From: an uncultured Clostridia bacterium
Lineage (GTDB): Bacteria; Bacillota; Clostridia; Oscillospirales; Oscillospiraceae
Assembly: GCA_946061515.1 (NCBI GenBank)
Contig: CAMGRL010000017.1
Location: forward strand, 1 to 37,977
Reading direction: 5' to 3'
Length of the DNA: 37,977 nt
A program made the translations under genes and the position numbers. Numbering within the stretch: position 1 is the first letter of the stretch; each line of letters starts with the position of its first letter. A model generated the notes under the pieces. It was given only the letters and a program-made list of their open reading frames with translations. It made no database searches and was not told where the DNA came from. Shown here one piece after another: positions 8,246-20,300 of this stretch.

Positions 8246-8521
8246 CTATTCATGCGCCCTCTTGTTAAGGTGCTTGTCTATTTTATTGATAGCCTCCGTA
8301 ACGGGCCCGTTGCAGCCCTGTTCCTTCAGCCCCTTCAGGCAGGCGAGAATGCCATATGTGAGAAGCTGCTGCTCCTCTTTGATTGCCTTGATCTCAATAT
8401 CTTGACTGTTCTGCTTGGTGTACCAGTCATGTGCCTTAAACATATATCCCACAATGGCGATGATGGCCGCCACACAGGCTCCTGCCGTGATAATGCTCTG
8501 CATAGAGATATGTACTGTCAT
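8246..8521 (-). CDS. Small phage membrane protein with one TM helix and coiled coil
   Basis: 91 residues. A single hydrophobic segment at about residues 8-27 (IITAGACVAAIIAIVGYMF) is followed by a charged helix (NSQDIEIKAIKEEQQLL) and a short tail with two Cys. The shape is like XhlA/haemolysin-type or accessory holin proteins that sit beside phage lysins. No precise family is recognised. GAGGTGAG precedes the ATG at 8519-8521. It may help pore formation or control of lysis, inferred from position only. Confidence 0.65.
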   Translation of the reverse strand: MTVHISMQSIITAGACVAAIIAIVGYMFKAHDWYTKQNSQDIEIKAIKEEQQLLTYGILACLKGLKEQGCNGPVTEAINKIDKHLNKRAHE

Positions 8522-8586
8522 GTTCTCACCTCTGCCTCCGCCCTGCTGGTGCTGTATTTCTTATATTCCTCTTCGAATGTAGCCAT
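8518..8586 (-). CDS. Possible 22-residue peptide upstream of the lysis cassette
   Basis: ATG 8584-8586 opens a short frame reading MATFEEEYKKYSTSRAEAEV, ending at TGA 8518-8520, which overlaps the start of the next gene in ATGA style. An AAAGGGG stretch lies just upstream. The stop/start overlap and the position between fibre and lysis genes favour a translated coupling peptide, but it is short and unrecognised. Confidence 0.35.
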   Translation of the reverse strand: MATFEEEYKKYSTSRAEAEVRT

Positions 8587-8651
8587 TTATGCCCCTTTCT
8601 CCACATACAGTCCCACCAGATCGTGGGGTGTTGGTTCACTTTCGGCTCAGA

Positions 8652-11222
8652 TTATTGCTTGTCAAACGGTGCCACCCAGGTCAGATATTCCGGCGCATCA
8701 CCGTCAGAGCCGATGAACTTCCAGACCTTTAATTCCATATCTTCCCTGTCGATCAGGCAGAAATACATGGACTCATTCGCAAACCAGTCGAATGCAACGG
8801 ACAGAAGCGAATCGCTCACATAGTTGTAGCCTGCCCTATGGGTGTGCCCATGCAATGCACACAAAAGGTTGGATGTGCATCCGGTAAAGTCAAACGTGTG
8901 AGAACCGCCGTCAGAATCGTTGACTGTGCCGCTGGTTTTGTTTTTCCGTCCAGCCCACAGCGCATCAATCCCATCGTCTGCTATTCTAAGCGTTTCCGTT
9001 GTAGTTGGGGCACCTTCCGGGAAAGTACCCGTTACATCATCCCAGTAAAGCGGACAATGGGACACAACAACAATGTCATATCCATCGTCTTTGCTGAATT
9101 CCCGGATGATCCACTCGATTTGCTCAGAAGTCATTCGGTCTGAAATCGTTCCGTTTTGGTATTCATAGGCGGAAACGACAACATATTTGACGTTGAAATA
9201 ATCGTCGTACACGGCAAAATACCCGGTGTTGTTGCCGTTAGACTTCTTGTAAATGTTGCGGAAATATTTATACAGGTGGTTTTGCGTGGATGGATACCTT
9301 GTTCCTACGGCATTGCCCTCGTCATTGTATCCGTTGTAATACCATGTGTCGTGATTGCCAAAAACCTCAAGCCGCTTGGAAAACGGGATTGCTTCAACCG
9401 TGGACAGATAGTTTTCCAGTGCCGTACAGGACAGCAGCGGATGATCTGTATCCGCGTCCTTCCACTCCACAGAAACGGTATCTCCGAGATTCATAACTTT
9501 TGATATATCATGCAGACTAAATGCCTTTCCGATGGTGTTAAACAAGCCTTTGACATTGCCGCCGTTTGTCATTCTTCCGTGCTGGTCAGTATGAATAATG
9601 ATCGGGATTTTATTGGCGTTGCCGTTGTACTCGATCATCCATTCATCCCGGATCGTCTCCAGTACGCTTGCATAAGCACTTGATAAGCCATATGCCGAGC
9701 TTGTGTCAGCTACCAAATCCGGTGTCAGTGATAACGTTGCCACTCCGTAATCCTGCGCAATATCATCATCAAGGCTAAGCGCAGTTGCAGCTTCTCCGCC
9801 CAGCATGGTGCCGTCGATGTTGGCCATGCCGTAGTAGGGTGTATTTTTCCCGGCGAAGATAATATCGCCCGAGCGCACACCAACCGGTAAAACGGTATAA
9901 GTATTGGTAGTCCAGTATGCATAGCTATCGTCTGCATCCAGCTCGGAAATTGTAAATGCAATACTGTTTGCGTACATAGCATTAGTATTTTGCCGGGGAA
10001 ATGGTAATGTAACTTGTGTATTACTGCTTGTCAGACACGAATTGGAAATTGTGTAAGCTACCACGCCGTCCCGGAACAAAACAGTTTTTGAAGCTTTGGT
10101 CGTCATCCCGGACGTGGAATACCCTGCCTCAACCATTTTCGTGTTTGGCGTATATACTGCAACAATGCCTGATGTACCTGCCCAGATTGTATAATCATTA
10201 GTTTCGTCATAATAACCGGACGCCTTAATACCATCGATATCCGGGGTAAATTCATAGGACTTTGTTATGGCGACACCCGGGAATGACGTGACTACGCCGG
10301 ATGAGTTGTAACCTGCATCAGACTGTGCAATTACAGGGCTGGTATCCACCGGGCCTGTTTGCTCCACACCGGTGCAGGAAATCATCACATCTCCGGTCAC
10401 GCTCTGGATGGTCACGGTGGCTGTGTCAGCGTTCCACGCTCCTGTGACAACCTCGCCGCCCATGGTGATTGTTACATCGCCCAGCGCATATCCGTCTGCC
10501 GGGGTCAGCACAGCTACCAGGGGCGCCCCGTCAGCCACAGAAGCCACATTATTGGAGCTGGTCACGTTGACCAAATTCCAGACAATTCCGTGGGTAGTGG
10601 TTCCACCACCGCCCCCGCCAGCCGGGAGTGTAATATCCACCGGCTCAACATTCGGCATGTTCTCTTTGCTGGGCGTAAAGGACATCCGTATGGTGTTCGC
10701 GTCCGGCTGGGTGACCGCCGGGGTGTAAAAGCCCCCCGCCTCGCCCTTCGGCCCGTTGAACTCCCCGTTCTCCAGCTTGGTGTTCACTGTATTGATAAGT
10801 GTGGTCGTCTCAGAGACGAGCGCAGTCAGCGCGGAAACCTCCGTACCGCTCTCAATCACGTCCCCGTCCTCGTAAACCGGAGCGTCCACGATGAGGTCAA
10901 AGCCCGGGCTGATGATCAGCGCGTTGTCTGCGCCGTAAAGCCTGATCTCGCAGTCCAGCTTTCCCTCTGCCGCCGTGGTCTGTTCGGTGAAGTTGTAGCA
11001 GATAATGTTGTTGTCAATGGCGCAGTCATTGTAGATGATGTTGCCGTCGGGCTTTGTGGCCGTGAAAACCGCCGTGCAGTCTGAGCTGATGAGATAGGGC
11101 TTGCCTCTCTCTGTCAGCATGATTAAAATCCTGCGCTTGGTCTCGCCCTTTTTGGCGTGCAGTACAGCCTGAGATCCCGACGCATGGATGTCCAGCGATG
11201 CTCTGTAAGTGGAATAATTCAT
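8652..11222 (-). CDS. Phage baseplate/fibre protein with C-terminal metallophosphoesterase domain
   Basis: 856 residues. The N-terminus (about 1-120) matches the BppU-type baseplate upper protein fold (LDIHASGSQAVLHAKKGE, RRILIMLTERGKPY). Then come a collagen-like bit NGPKGEAGG (near 160), a glycine run (near 204) and an Ig-like beta domain (about 210-290). The C-terminal third (about 540-800) is a calcineurin-like metallophosphoesterase: TDQHGR, NLGDTVS, FGNHDTW, VVSHCP and HGHTH, giving the usual two-metal ligands in order. I infer a receptor-binding fibre whose head hydrolyses a phosphodiester at the cell surface, for example in teichoic acid. The start at 11222 has GAGGT upstream. A terminator separates it from the giant gene upstream. 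Confidence 0.78.
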   Translation of the reverse strand: MNYSTYRASLDIHASGSQAVLHAKKGETKRRILIMLTERGKPYLISSDCTAVFTATKPDGNIIYNDCAIDNNIICYNFTEQTTAAEGKLDCEIRLYGADNALIISPGFDLIVDAPVYEDGDVIESGTEVSALTALVSETTTLINTVNTKLENGEFNGPKGEAGGFYTPAVTQPDANTIRMSFTPSKENMPNVEPVDITLPAGGGGGGTTTHGIVWNLVNVTSSNNVASVADGAPLVAVLTPADGYALGDVTITMGGEVVTGAWNADTATVTIQSVTGDVMISCTGVEQTGPVDTSPVIAQSDAGYNSSGVVTSFPGVAITKSYEFTPDIDGIKASGYYDETNDYTIWAGTSGIVAVYTPNTKMVEAGYSTSGMTTKASKTVLFRDGVVAYTISNSCLTSSNTQVTLPFPRQNTNAMYANSIAFTISELDADDSYAYWTTNTYTVLPVGVRSGDIIFAGKNTPYYGMANIDGTMLGGEAATALSLDDDIAQDYGVATLSLTPDLVADTSSAYGLSSAYASVLETIRDEWMIEYNGNANKIPIIIHTDQHGRMTNGGNVKGLFNTIGKAFSLHDISKVMNLGDTVSVEWKDADTDHPLLSCTALENYLSTVEAIPFSKRLEVFGNHDTWYYNGYNDEGNAVGTRYPSTQNHLYKYFRNIYKKSNGNNTGYFAVYDDYFNVKYVVVSAYEYQNGTISDRMTSEQIEWIIREFSKDDGYDIVVVSHCPLYWDDVTGTFPEGAPTTTETLRIADDGIDALWAGRKNKTSGTVNDSDGGSHTFDFTGCTSNLLCALHGHTHRAGYNYVSDSLLSVAFDWFANESMYFCLIDREDMELKVWKFIGSDGDAPEYLTWVAPFDKQ

Positions 11223-11266
11223 TTGTGTACCTCGCCCCTCAAACTTGGTGACCTAAGCATAACAAA

Positions 11267-11298
11267 AACGGCCCCGGGTTCTCTATCCCGGAGCCGTT
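11267..11298 (-). terminator. Terminator between the giant gene and the fibre gene
   Basis: AACGGCCCCGGG (11267-11278) pairs with CCCGGAGCCGTT (11287-11298) with one mismatch and an 8-base loop. On the minus strand it is followed by TTTTTGTT. It lies 14 bases past the stop of the giant gene. Confidence 0.75.
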
Positions 11299-11311
11299 CT
11301 GCTTCATTGTT

Positions 11312-14300
11312 TTACCACAGCTTATATTTGCGCACGGTAGCCTCTGACCACCAGCAAAGGGCAAGCGCGGTTTTCTGATCCGCCGTAAGCGGCAGCGCGT
11401 TGATAAGGGGCATGACCTTCCTGGTCTTGGAATAAGGTATGCTTTCTCCCTTCTCGTCATAGTCTGCCGGGGTGTCCTTGTACTCCACCCAGGCATTGTA
11501 ATAAACCGCTCTGGAGATTCCTGCCGGCCCCGCGATCTCGTCATAGTCCTTGATCGCGGAAGTAGTGATCTCGTCGCAGTTGGGGACCTCCTTCTGCCAT
11601 TCAAAGACTTTGACCTTCAGCTCCGCCTCATTCTGCGATAAGCCGCCGTACTTAACATACATCTCAGCAGCCCTTGAAGCGGTGATATTCCCGGCCAGAT
11701 ACTCGTCCTTAATGTCGTCGTACTCAATGCCGGTTACGACCACGCTGCTCCACTTGTTTACCTGCCTGGTGATGTCCTCGGCGCTCATCTCCCCGTACTT
11801 TGTCAGCATGGAGACCGCCTGCGTCTTGCTCACTTCTCCGTCCTTGTACCACTGCCCGATCTGGCTCTTAACCTTGCTGATGATATCCTTCTCGGTATAG
11901 CCGTGGGCGGTAAGCTCGTCCATGGCCCCCTTGAAGTCTCCGCCGTTGCGAACAGCGTCGTAAAGCTCATCAAACCGGGAATAATCGTCTCCGGCCTCCC
12001 AGCCCTGGATCAGCCAGTACGCCTCGTTCTCGTTCTCCGCAAGGCCCTGCTCCATAAGCTGCTCCGTGGCCTCCTCTGCGGTGAGATAGCCGTCCTGGTA
12101 AGCATACTTGATCTGCGCCTGTTCGCTGGGCTCATAGGTCTTCAGCTTCAAACTTGGGGCGAAGAACCCGACGATGTTGTTCCACGCGGTGATGATTTCC
12201 CTCGTGGCTGCTGCCATCGGCAGGCCGGAGATCCCGGAAGCCACCTGCAATGTCTTATAGATGAAGGCATACCAGCCGTAGTTGCTTTCCTGCCCGGTGA
12301 CCTTGTCGTGAAGAATATCGCTGGCTTTTATGAGGCTGTCGTACCACTGCATAAGCACCGAGCGCGGCGGGTTGCCGTAGGTGTCCACGCCCCAGGTACT
12401 CAGCATCTCCTTGAATAATTCCCAGAGGTCGCTGAATACAGGCAGTTTGTTGACCGGGTTTATCTCTTCGACGATGTTTCCGCCGAAAGCCTCAAGCAGC
12501 TTTTCCCAGAAGCTCTCATAATCATCGTCGCCCCGCAAAGCGTCCGCCGCCGCCTGTACCACGGCCAGGAGAATCGCCCCCACTGCGTACACATAGGCGG
12601 TACGCCCGATCATGCCCCGGTTCTTCTTCCATGCCTCCTGGCGGCTCATGCCGCGCTGCATGTCTGTTGAGAACTTGTCATAGGCGTCGATCAGCATACT
12701 TGCCGTTGTGGTCGGTTCACTCATAAAGGAGCCAACTGCCCTTGCCCAGAAGCCCTTGCTGCGGAGAAATTCGTTCTTGGTGAGTACGCTGTCCACCACC
12801 TGGGTCTTGTATATCACGTCCTCAAAGAGCTTGGTCACGGCCTCGTAGAATCCCGCAGCCCCAGGTCTGATTCCCTGCTTCCTGATGACTTCTTCCTTGC
12901 ACGCGCTCCATATGCCTGCCCAGGTCAGAAGGTCCGCCTTTTCCGCGCCCAACATGCCAATGTCGCCGATCTTGTCAAGCGCGGTGTTCTTGTGCTTGAT
13001 AATATCCGTCAGCCCTCTGGAGATGTTGATATCATAGAAGCCCAGAGACTTCCACGCCGCAATACCGCTGTATTTCTGCATCTCCTCAATATTCTGGTTG
13101 ATGGCAGAGGGGGAGAGGCGCATTCCCTTGATGATTGAGCGGTAGTCCACCAACAGTCCGGCTCTGGTAATGGCACAGGGCTGCTGTACTACCACGCGGA
13201 AGTTAAACGCCACCTGCGCCATGTTATATCTGCGCAGCGTTTTCAGCCCGAACTCGTCCATGGGCACGCCCTGGGCCTCGGTGCCGTTGAAAGCCTTGAT
13301 GATGTTAATCACAAAGCTCTCCGCATAGCCCTGTCTGCCGCTGCCCGGCCTTTTCTCCTCCGGGACGCCGTATACTCTGTCCATCTGTTCTCTCACGCTG
13401 CCAAGGATATCCTTGCTGCCGTCCTCGTTAACCGCTACCTGCTGGTAGTTTAACCACTTGAGCGCGTCCAGAACCGGCAGGGCAAAGGCGTTGTACTGTG
13501 CCATGCTGGCCATATGGTTGGCGAACACATCGAAAATGCTGTAAAGGACGATCCGGTTGTTGGCCTCCTCCTTCAGCTCCTTGGTGAAGCTCATATTGAG
13601 CAGTGCATACAGGCTGGCCGCGCTGGGGTGTTCCTCCGCCTTGGCCTGCAAGTGCCTGCCGTCGGAGTGTATGGGGAAGTAATGCTCCTCGCCGAACATC
13701 TCCTCGCCGAAGCGTCTCACGGAAACGTAGTTGCCCCATTCGCCGCCCTGCTTTGCCATGAACCGCTGCAAAGCGTTAGCCACTTCCCTCTGTCTCGGCG
13801 TAAGAGAGCTGATGATCTGGTTCAGCTCTTCAGACGTCAGCGTGTGTCCAAGGTCGGAAATCTTCGCCTTACCGTCCTTGTAGGTCGCCACGCGTATACC
13901 TTTTCCCAGAATGTGTCCAAGGGCCTGGGGGCGCAAGCTCAGCTCGTAGAGGGACATGATGTCCGATACCGGGATTTTCACATCGTCGTCTCCAAGACGG
14001 AAGCTTTTCACTTCCTTCTCCCATGCCTTGACTTCTTCCGCTGTATAGGCTTTGTCGGCAAACTCCTTGATCTTCTGCGTGTTGAAGGCAAGTGTGGCCT
14101 GCCCTCTGCGCAATCCGTCATAGATTGCCATGCCTCCCTCGCCGAAGCGTTCAAAGGCATAGGCCGGGCGAATCTGCTGCCACAGCATGAAGTTTGAAAC
14201 CGGGCCGGTGTTATCTGCGTTTCCAATCTGCCCCATGTATTCAATGGAGTTGTCCCCGGCCTCATATACATGCTGATACATGGCGTTTGCATGGAAGAGG

Positions 14301-17300
14301 TTCATCTGTGTGATGTACTTTTTCAGCATGCGTACAACCTTGGACAGCTCGCGCAGCTCCTCGCTGGTCATTCTGTTAATGACATACTCTCCGCTGTTTT
14401 TCTCCACAATGGCCTGGGCGGAGTCAATGAAAGGCTGCAAACTCTCCATGAACAGGCCGTTCAGGTCTATGTTCTTATTCAATGCCTCCTTAAGCGCATT
14501 GAGCTTCTTCATAAACTCCGCGTCAGCCTTGGTTGCGTTTCCTCCTCTCAGCTGCTGCTTGCTGGTGAAGTCAATACTGGTGAGGAAGGGGATCACCGTG
14601 TTTTTCAGCGCGTCGGGGATGTGCTTTACCGCGTCCTTATTGTTGGGGTGCAGCACCCATCTGGTCAGCTCGTCCACGTCGCCCCGAATTCTCTCCCGGT
14701 ATTTCTTTATGGCAGCCGCGTTATTCCTGCGGTCCCTCCAGCGTTTCAATATCTCCTGCCCCTTCTCGCGCTCCTGCTGCTCAACCACTTTTCTGGCCTT
14801 TTGCAGCACGCGTTTGAGCACCGCCTTGTCCTCCACGGAGAGCACTGCTTCGCTGGCCCTCTTGATCTGCTCGTCCAGAACCTGCATGCGGTTGTGCGTT
14901 GCCTTGGCGGCCTCCCGGTCAACCTTGGCTCCGAACTGCTGCTCCTTGTAAAGGCGGCCCTGCTCTGCTCTCTTTTCCTGGAGCTCCTCCAGCCTGCGCA
15001 GACGCTCGTTGAATATCTTCAGCGCGTCTCTCTCACCGTCGGTCAGCTTGTCCATGCTCAGCTCACTGGCAGCATACTGGAGCACTTCCCGGTCCGTCAG
15101 GGTGTTGGTGCGCTGCTGGTTCTGCTCGGTTTCATCGGTGAAAACGTCGGAGAATTTTTTGCCGGAAATCTTGACTTGATCATCCTCGTATGATATATTT
15201 CCAACATAGCCGCTTTGTTCAATGCGGTAGGCATTATGGAAGCCTACTGTGTGAAGTAACGAAGCGGCTTTATCTTTATCCGCATACAGTACATCACTGT
15301 TTTTCATCAAACTCATAGCTGCTTTTGGTGAGCCGTCTTTCGTGTACGTGCTCGCCACTTTTTGCATATCGTCAAGATATATCTTGTTTTCGACGGGATG
15401 AAGATCGAATACTACCATAACAGGTAGACCATTCTGAGCCTTTACCATTCCGAAAACCGTTAACCTTGTATTGTTTTGTCCGCCTCTGCCAAGGTTTCTG
15501 CTTGCAAGCACCATGACCGGATTTTCCAGTATCTCAGGCAGATTTTTGATCTCCTTAATGGTCATTTCCGGGTGGTCATTGAATATCGTGTTGACCTTAT
15601 CACTGAGCATATACACGTCGCTCTCAATAGCTCCAAGGCCACGAAACACATTACCCGTACTTCCAAGGATAAATGTTTCTCCGTCAGGTCTTTCAGAATT
15701 GTCCCAGTTGTCAATGTCCTCGCGGAAAACCTCTGCCTCGTCGCTCAGATAAGCGCGGCTCTGCTCCTGCTCGTCGTCCGCAATGGTCTGCTCTTCCTTG
15801 GGGTTAAGAATGGCCATGACCTCGTTGTATCTGGCCATCTTCTGCTCAAGCTCGGCCTGCCTGGCAAATGGCGTGGAAATGATCGTCTCCTGCGCGTCCA
15901 TGTCTGTGCGAAGATCCGCAAGGCGCTCGGAATAGTTTTTGCTTTTGGTTTCAAACCCGTCTATAACGCCGATAATGTGGTTCACCATATAAGTGGTGTT
16001 CTCCGTATAGACGTTGAATTTATATCCCTGCCTGCCGGAGATAAGCCCGCGGTACTCCGCGCCGTCCTTCATCACGCGCAGCGCAAAGCCTGCGAACTTG
16101 CCCACGGTGACGAACTCGCCCTGTTTCGCCTTTGCCGTAATCTCGGCGGCAAGCGCAGCGCCGGCGTCCTTCTTCTCCGTGAATGTCCTCTTGCCTGCGG
16201 TCATGGAGAACTTGCCCTCGGAATAGGTGTCCACTCTGTCCTTGATGTCCTCTTTCAGCTTGGCAATGGTGTTTTCCAGAGTCTTGATCTTCTGCTCATC
16301 CTCAAGCAGCCTGGCCTTTGCGGCGGTAATGCTGGAATTGTATGCGCGTCTCAGATCCTGAAGCTTGGAAAGGTCATTGCTGAGCTGTACCTGCTCCTTA
16401 ACCATGTCGTTGCCGGAGGCAAGCGCCTTGACCTCTGCGGCGGAAAGAGTGACCTCGCCGGTGTCCTCCGCGTTTCGGCCAACGTCATCGCCGTTCATGA
16501 TCTGGCTGATGAAGTGCTGCTTCCGGTCAAGAATATCCCACAGTCTGGCGTCAAAGCTTCCCTCGGTAACGTAGGTGTACTTGGAGACTTCTTCATTCAG
16601 ATTTCCCTGGCGGAAAGCGCGTCCGTCTCTCTGCTCCACGTCGCCGGGCCTCCACGGTGCGTCCAGGTGGTGAATGGCCACAATGCGCTTCTGGGCGTTC
16701 ATGCCCACGCCCATCTTGCCGGTAGAGCCGATGAGCACTCTCACCTTTCCGTCGTTCACGTCCGCGAAAAGCTGCTTCTTCTTCGCGTCGGTGTCCGCCT
16801 CGTGGATAAAGGCAATTTCCTTTGCCGGAATCCCTCTTTTCACCAGATAGGCTCTCATGTCGTCATAGAGCTTTGCGCTGCTGGTGTCAAGCTCGGTGTC
16901 GTCTGTTTCCTCGGTGTCGGCGGTACGGCTCTTTCCCTTGGGGGTGGCCATGTCGCAGAAGATGATCTGCGTGCCAAGCAGGTCAACCATTTCTTCAGTC
17001 TTCGGGTCAAGAACCTTTTTCCCGGTGCTTTCCTTATACTCAGCCAGCACATTCTCACAGCAGCGGTAAATCTTGCAGCCGGGCTCATAGGGCAGTGTCG
17101 GGTCAATCATGCGCTGGGTGTAGGAAACCTTTCGCCCGTCGCTGGTGATTTTCAGCATGTTGTCCTCGCTGGGGTCTACACTCTTCACGTTGTCCGCCCG
17201 CTTTTCCAGCTCTGCCATATAGTCCTTCTGGAACTGTCCCGGCTCGCATACAACGGTATGCACCTTGCCGCCCTTCATCCTGGGGATCTTCAGGCCGGGC

Positions 17301-20300
17301 ACCTGCGTCAGTACGTCAGAGAAGCTGCGGAAAAGAAGCTGCAGCTCGTTCAGATTGCGGAAGTTGGAGAAGGTCTGCTTCACGCGGAAGCCCTGCCCGC
17401 TTGGCTTGATCTCCACGGAGTTGACTACCTCGCCGAACTGCTTTGCCCATGCGTCGAAGGTTTTCAATCCCAGCTGGTCCAGCATGTCAGACTGCAAATA
17501 TTTCTGCATGATGTACATTTCCGCCATGCTGTTCATTACCGGCGTTGCGGTAGCGAACACAATGCCTCTTCCGCCGTTCATCCCCTGAAGATATCTCACC
17601 TTTGTGTAAAGGTCAAATGCTCTCTGGGAGCCGTCGGCGTTTCCAAGGCCGGAGATATTCTTCATGCGCGTTGTATACTGCAGGTTTTTGAAGTTGTGCG
17701 CTTCATCCACAAACAGGCTGTCAACACCGAGCTGTTCAAAATCAATGTTATCCTCGTCCTTGCTCTTGGTCGTCAGCTCAGCAATCTTTTTCTCCAGCTG
17801 GGCTTTCTTCTTTTCCATTTCCTTTACGGTGATGCCTTTTCCCTTGCTCTCCGCCTTTTCCTCTGCAATAGCGTCAATGATTTCATTGATCTGCTGCTGG
17901 TAAAATTCCTGACGGTATGCCGCGGACATAGGGATTTTTTCAAACTGCTCATAGGAGAGAATAACCGCGTCAAAGTCTCCGTTGGCAATGCGGTTTGCAT
18001 AGGTCATTCTGTTGGCCTTGGTGAAGCTCTTCTCGTCAGACACAAGCAGCCGGGCAGCCGGGAAATAGCTCTTGAACTCCACGCCCCACTGTGCCACAAG
18101 CGCCTTAGGCACAACGAACATCGGCTTTTTCACAATGCCAAGCTCGCGCAGCTTCATGGCAGCGGCGGCCATCTCCAGCGTCTTCCCCGCGCCAACCTTG
18201 TGGGCCAGCAGGGTGTTTCCGCCGGAGGAAATAATGCGCTGTACCGCGTTGGCCTGGTGCTCTCGCAGGCTGAACTCCGCGTTCAGTCCGTTTATGGTCA
18301 GGTTCGCCCCGTTATACTTCGGGGTGACAAGGGCGTTGAAGGTATCGTTATACAGGGTGGAGAGTTCTTTCCGGCGGCCTTCGTCTTTCCAAAGCCACTC
18401 CTGGAACGCCTTCTGGATCTCCTCCGCCTTTTCCTGGGCGGCGGCGGTTTCCACCTTGTTGAGAACCGGCTTTTTCCTGCCGTTTTCGTCCTCAATGTAG
18501 TCATTCACCTTAATGCCCGTGCTGGACATCAGTGCGGTCATAATGTCCAGAAAACTTTTTCTGGATGTGCCCCACTTCTGGGTGTTCTGGAACCCACCTT
18601 TCAGCCTGGCGTTATTTAATACAATCTTGAACTCCCCGGTGTTTGTGCGGCCAACGGTCACGTCCGGGCCGCGGTAGCTGTTCTCGCTGTTATAGCCGCC
18701 CAGCATTTCCGCGATGAAGTCGGCATACACATTGTTCGGAACCCAGGGTGTACCGACAGCCACATAGATATCGTTGAAAGGAATGTCCTTGGGGATAACC
18801 CTTCTCAGCTCCTCCACGTTGTTCTGGAAGTCCTTGTCGATGGGGGATAGCGCTTCTGCGTCTCTCAGCTTGGCCCGGACATTGCCGGAAAGGTAGGTAT
18901 CCGGTGCTTCCAACCCGCCGTCCCTGGTCTTGAAGGCCATGCGGCTGTCAATCAGCTCTCGGGTCACAGCCTCCTCGGTCTTTCCGGTGATCCTGGCAAT
19001 CAGGGCAGCGTCAATGCCGCCTGTGCGGTTGATGGAGACGATAACGCCCTCCGCCACACTGTCCACATGGCGGATGGTCTTGTTCGCCGTGATGGTGTCC
19101 TTGGTGAAGATATCCGCCTTTGTCGCCGTTTTTTTCTTCGCGTCGTAGTTTTCCAGCGACAACAGGGAATAGCTGTCCGGGTCTTCTGCAATGGCCGCCC
19201 TGTTTTTCTGGGCGTTGATTGGGCCGTATTTCTTCACAAAGTCGTCATAGGCCTTGTTCAGTGCCTCTCTCGCCTTGCTGATTTCCGGCTTGGAAAGCCC
19301 CTGCTGCAGGTAGTTTACCAACGTGCGGTACGCGTCACGGATGCCAAGAAGGCCGGAAATTCGCTCAGCGGTTGCCTTATCTTCACTTATGACTTCCAGT
19401 TTTCCGTCAACATTCCGATAAACCTTGCCGTCCTCTTTCACTTCAAGGCCAAGGTTCTTGGTTTTCTCCTTGGCTCTCTCCACGGCAAAGTTGGCCTTTT
19501 CCGGCGTCTGCTGCGCCGTATAGTCCATTTTGCCCTTGATGTTTTTGAAGGCCTCCCGGATCTGCCCGCCAAGACTGCCCTTGCCCTCCAGCGGCTTGTA
19601 TGTCAGGGAATTTGCGCCATACATGCCGCGATCCAGTGCAGCGGTGCCCAGTACCATCTCCGGGTGATTGTCAAAGTATTCGTTGATGTTAACGTGCTGC
19701 CAGCTTCCGTCAATGCTGCGGCCGGGGGCTTCCAGGAAGCTCTCCCCGGTATATTCTGTGCCCTTGGCTCTCTTTTTCAGCACAAGGATATCCGTTACCA
19801 CCTGCGCCCCTGCGTTTCCGGAAAAGGCCGTGTTGGGCAGCCGTATCGCGCCCAGCAGGTCCGCCCGGTCCATAATGTACTGCCTGATGGAAGTATCCTG
19901 CCCGTTCATGGTAAAACTGGAGGTAATGAACATCACCAGTCCTCCGGGGCGTACCTTGTCCAGTGTCTTGGCAAAGAAATAGTTGTGTATCGCCCTGGTG
20001 ATCCTCTTGGGATAGTTCCTGTCTGCCACGCCATAGTTGCCGAAAGGCACATTGCCAATGGCAACGTCCATGTAGTTGTCGGGAATGTTGGCCGTCTCAA
20101 AGCCCTGGATGCGTACATCCGCCTGCGGATAAAGATATTTCGCGATCTGCCCGGTAATGCGGTCCAGCTCAACCATGGTCCAGCTCTTCACGCTCCGGCT
20201 CATGCCGGCAGGCATAGCGCCCACGAAGTTGCCCACGCCGGCGGAAGGCTCCAGCATTCGCCCTCCGGTAAAGCCAAGCTGCGCAAGGCCGTCATACATG

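Noticed and set aside
8587-8651. A short frame ending in GLYVEKGA between the fibre and lysis genes
   Set aside because: No start codon was found after the preceding stop, so it cannot be called a gene from this sequence.
15476-18619. A 1,047-codon plus-strand open frame
   Set aside because: It is the antisense of the helicase and methyltransferase part of the giant gene. The translation lacks domain motifs, while the minus strand shows clear helicase motifs.
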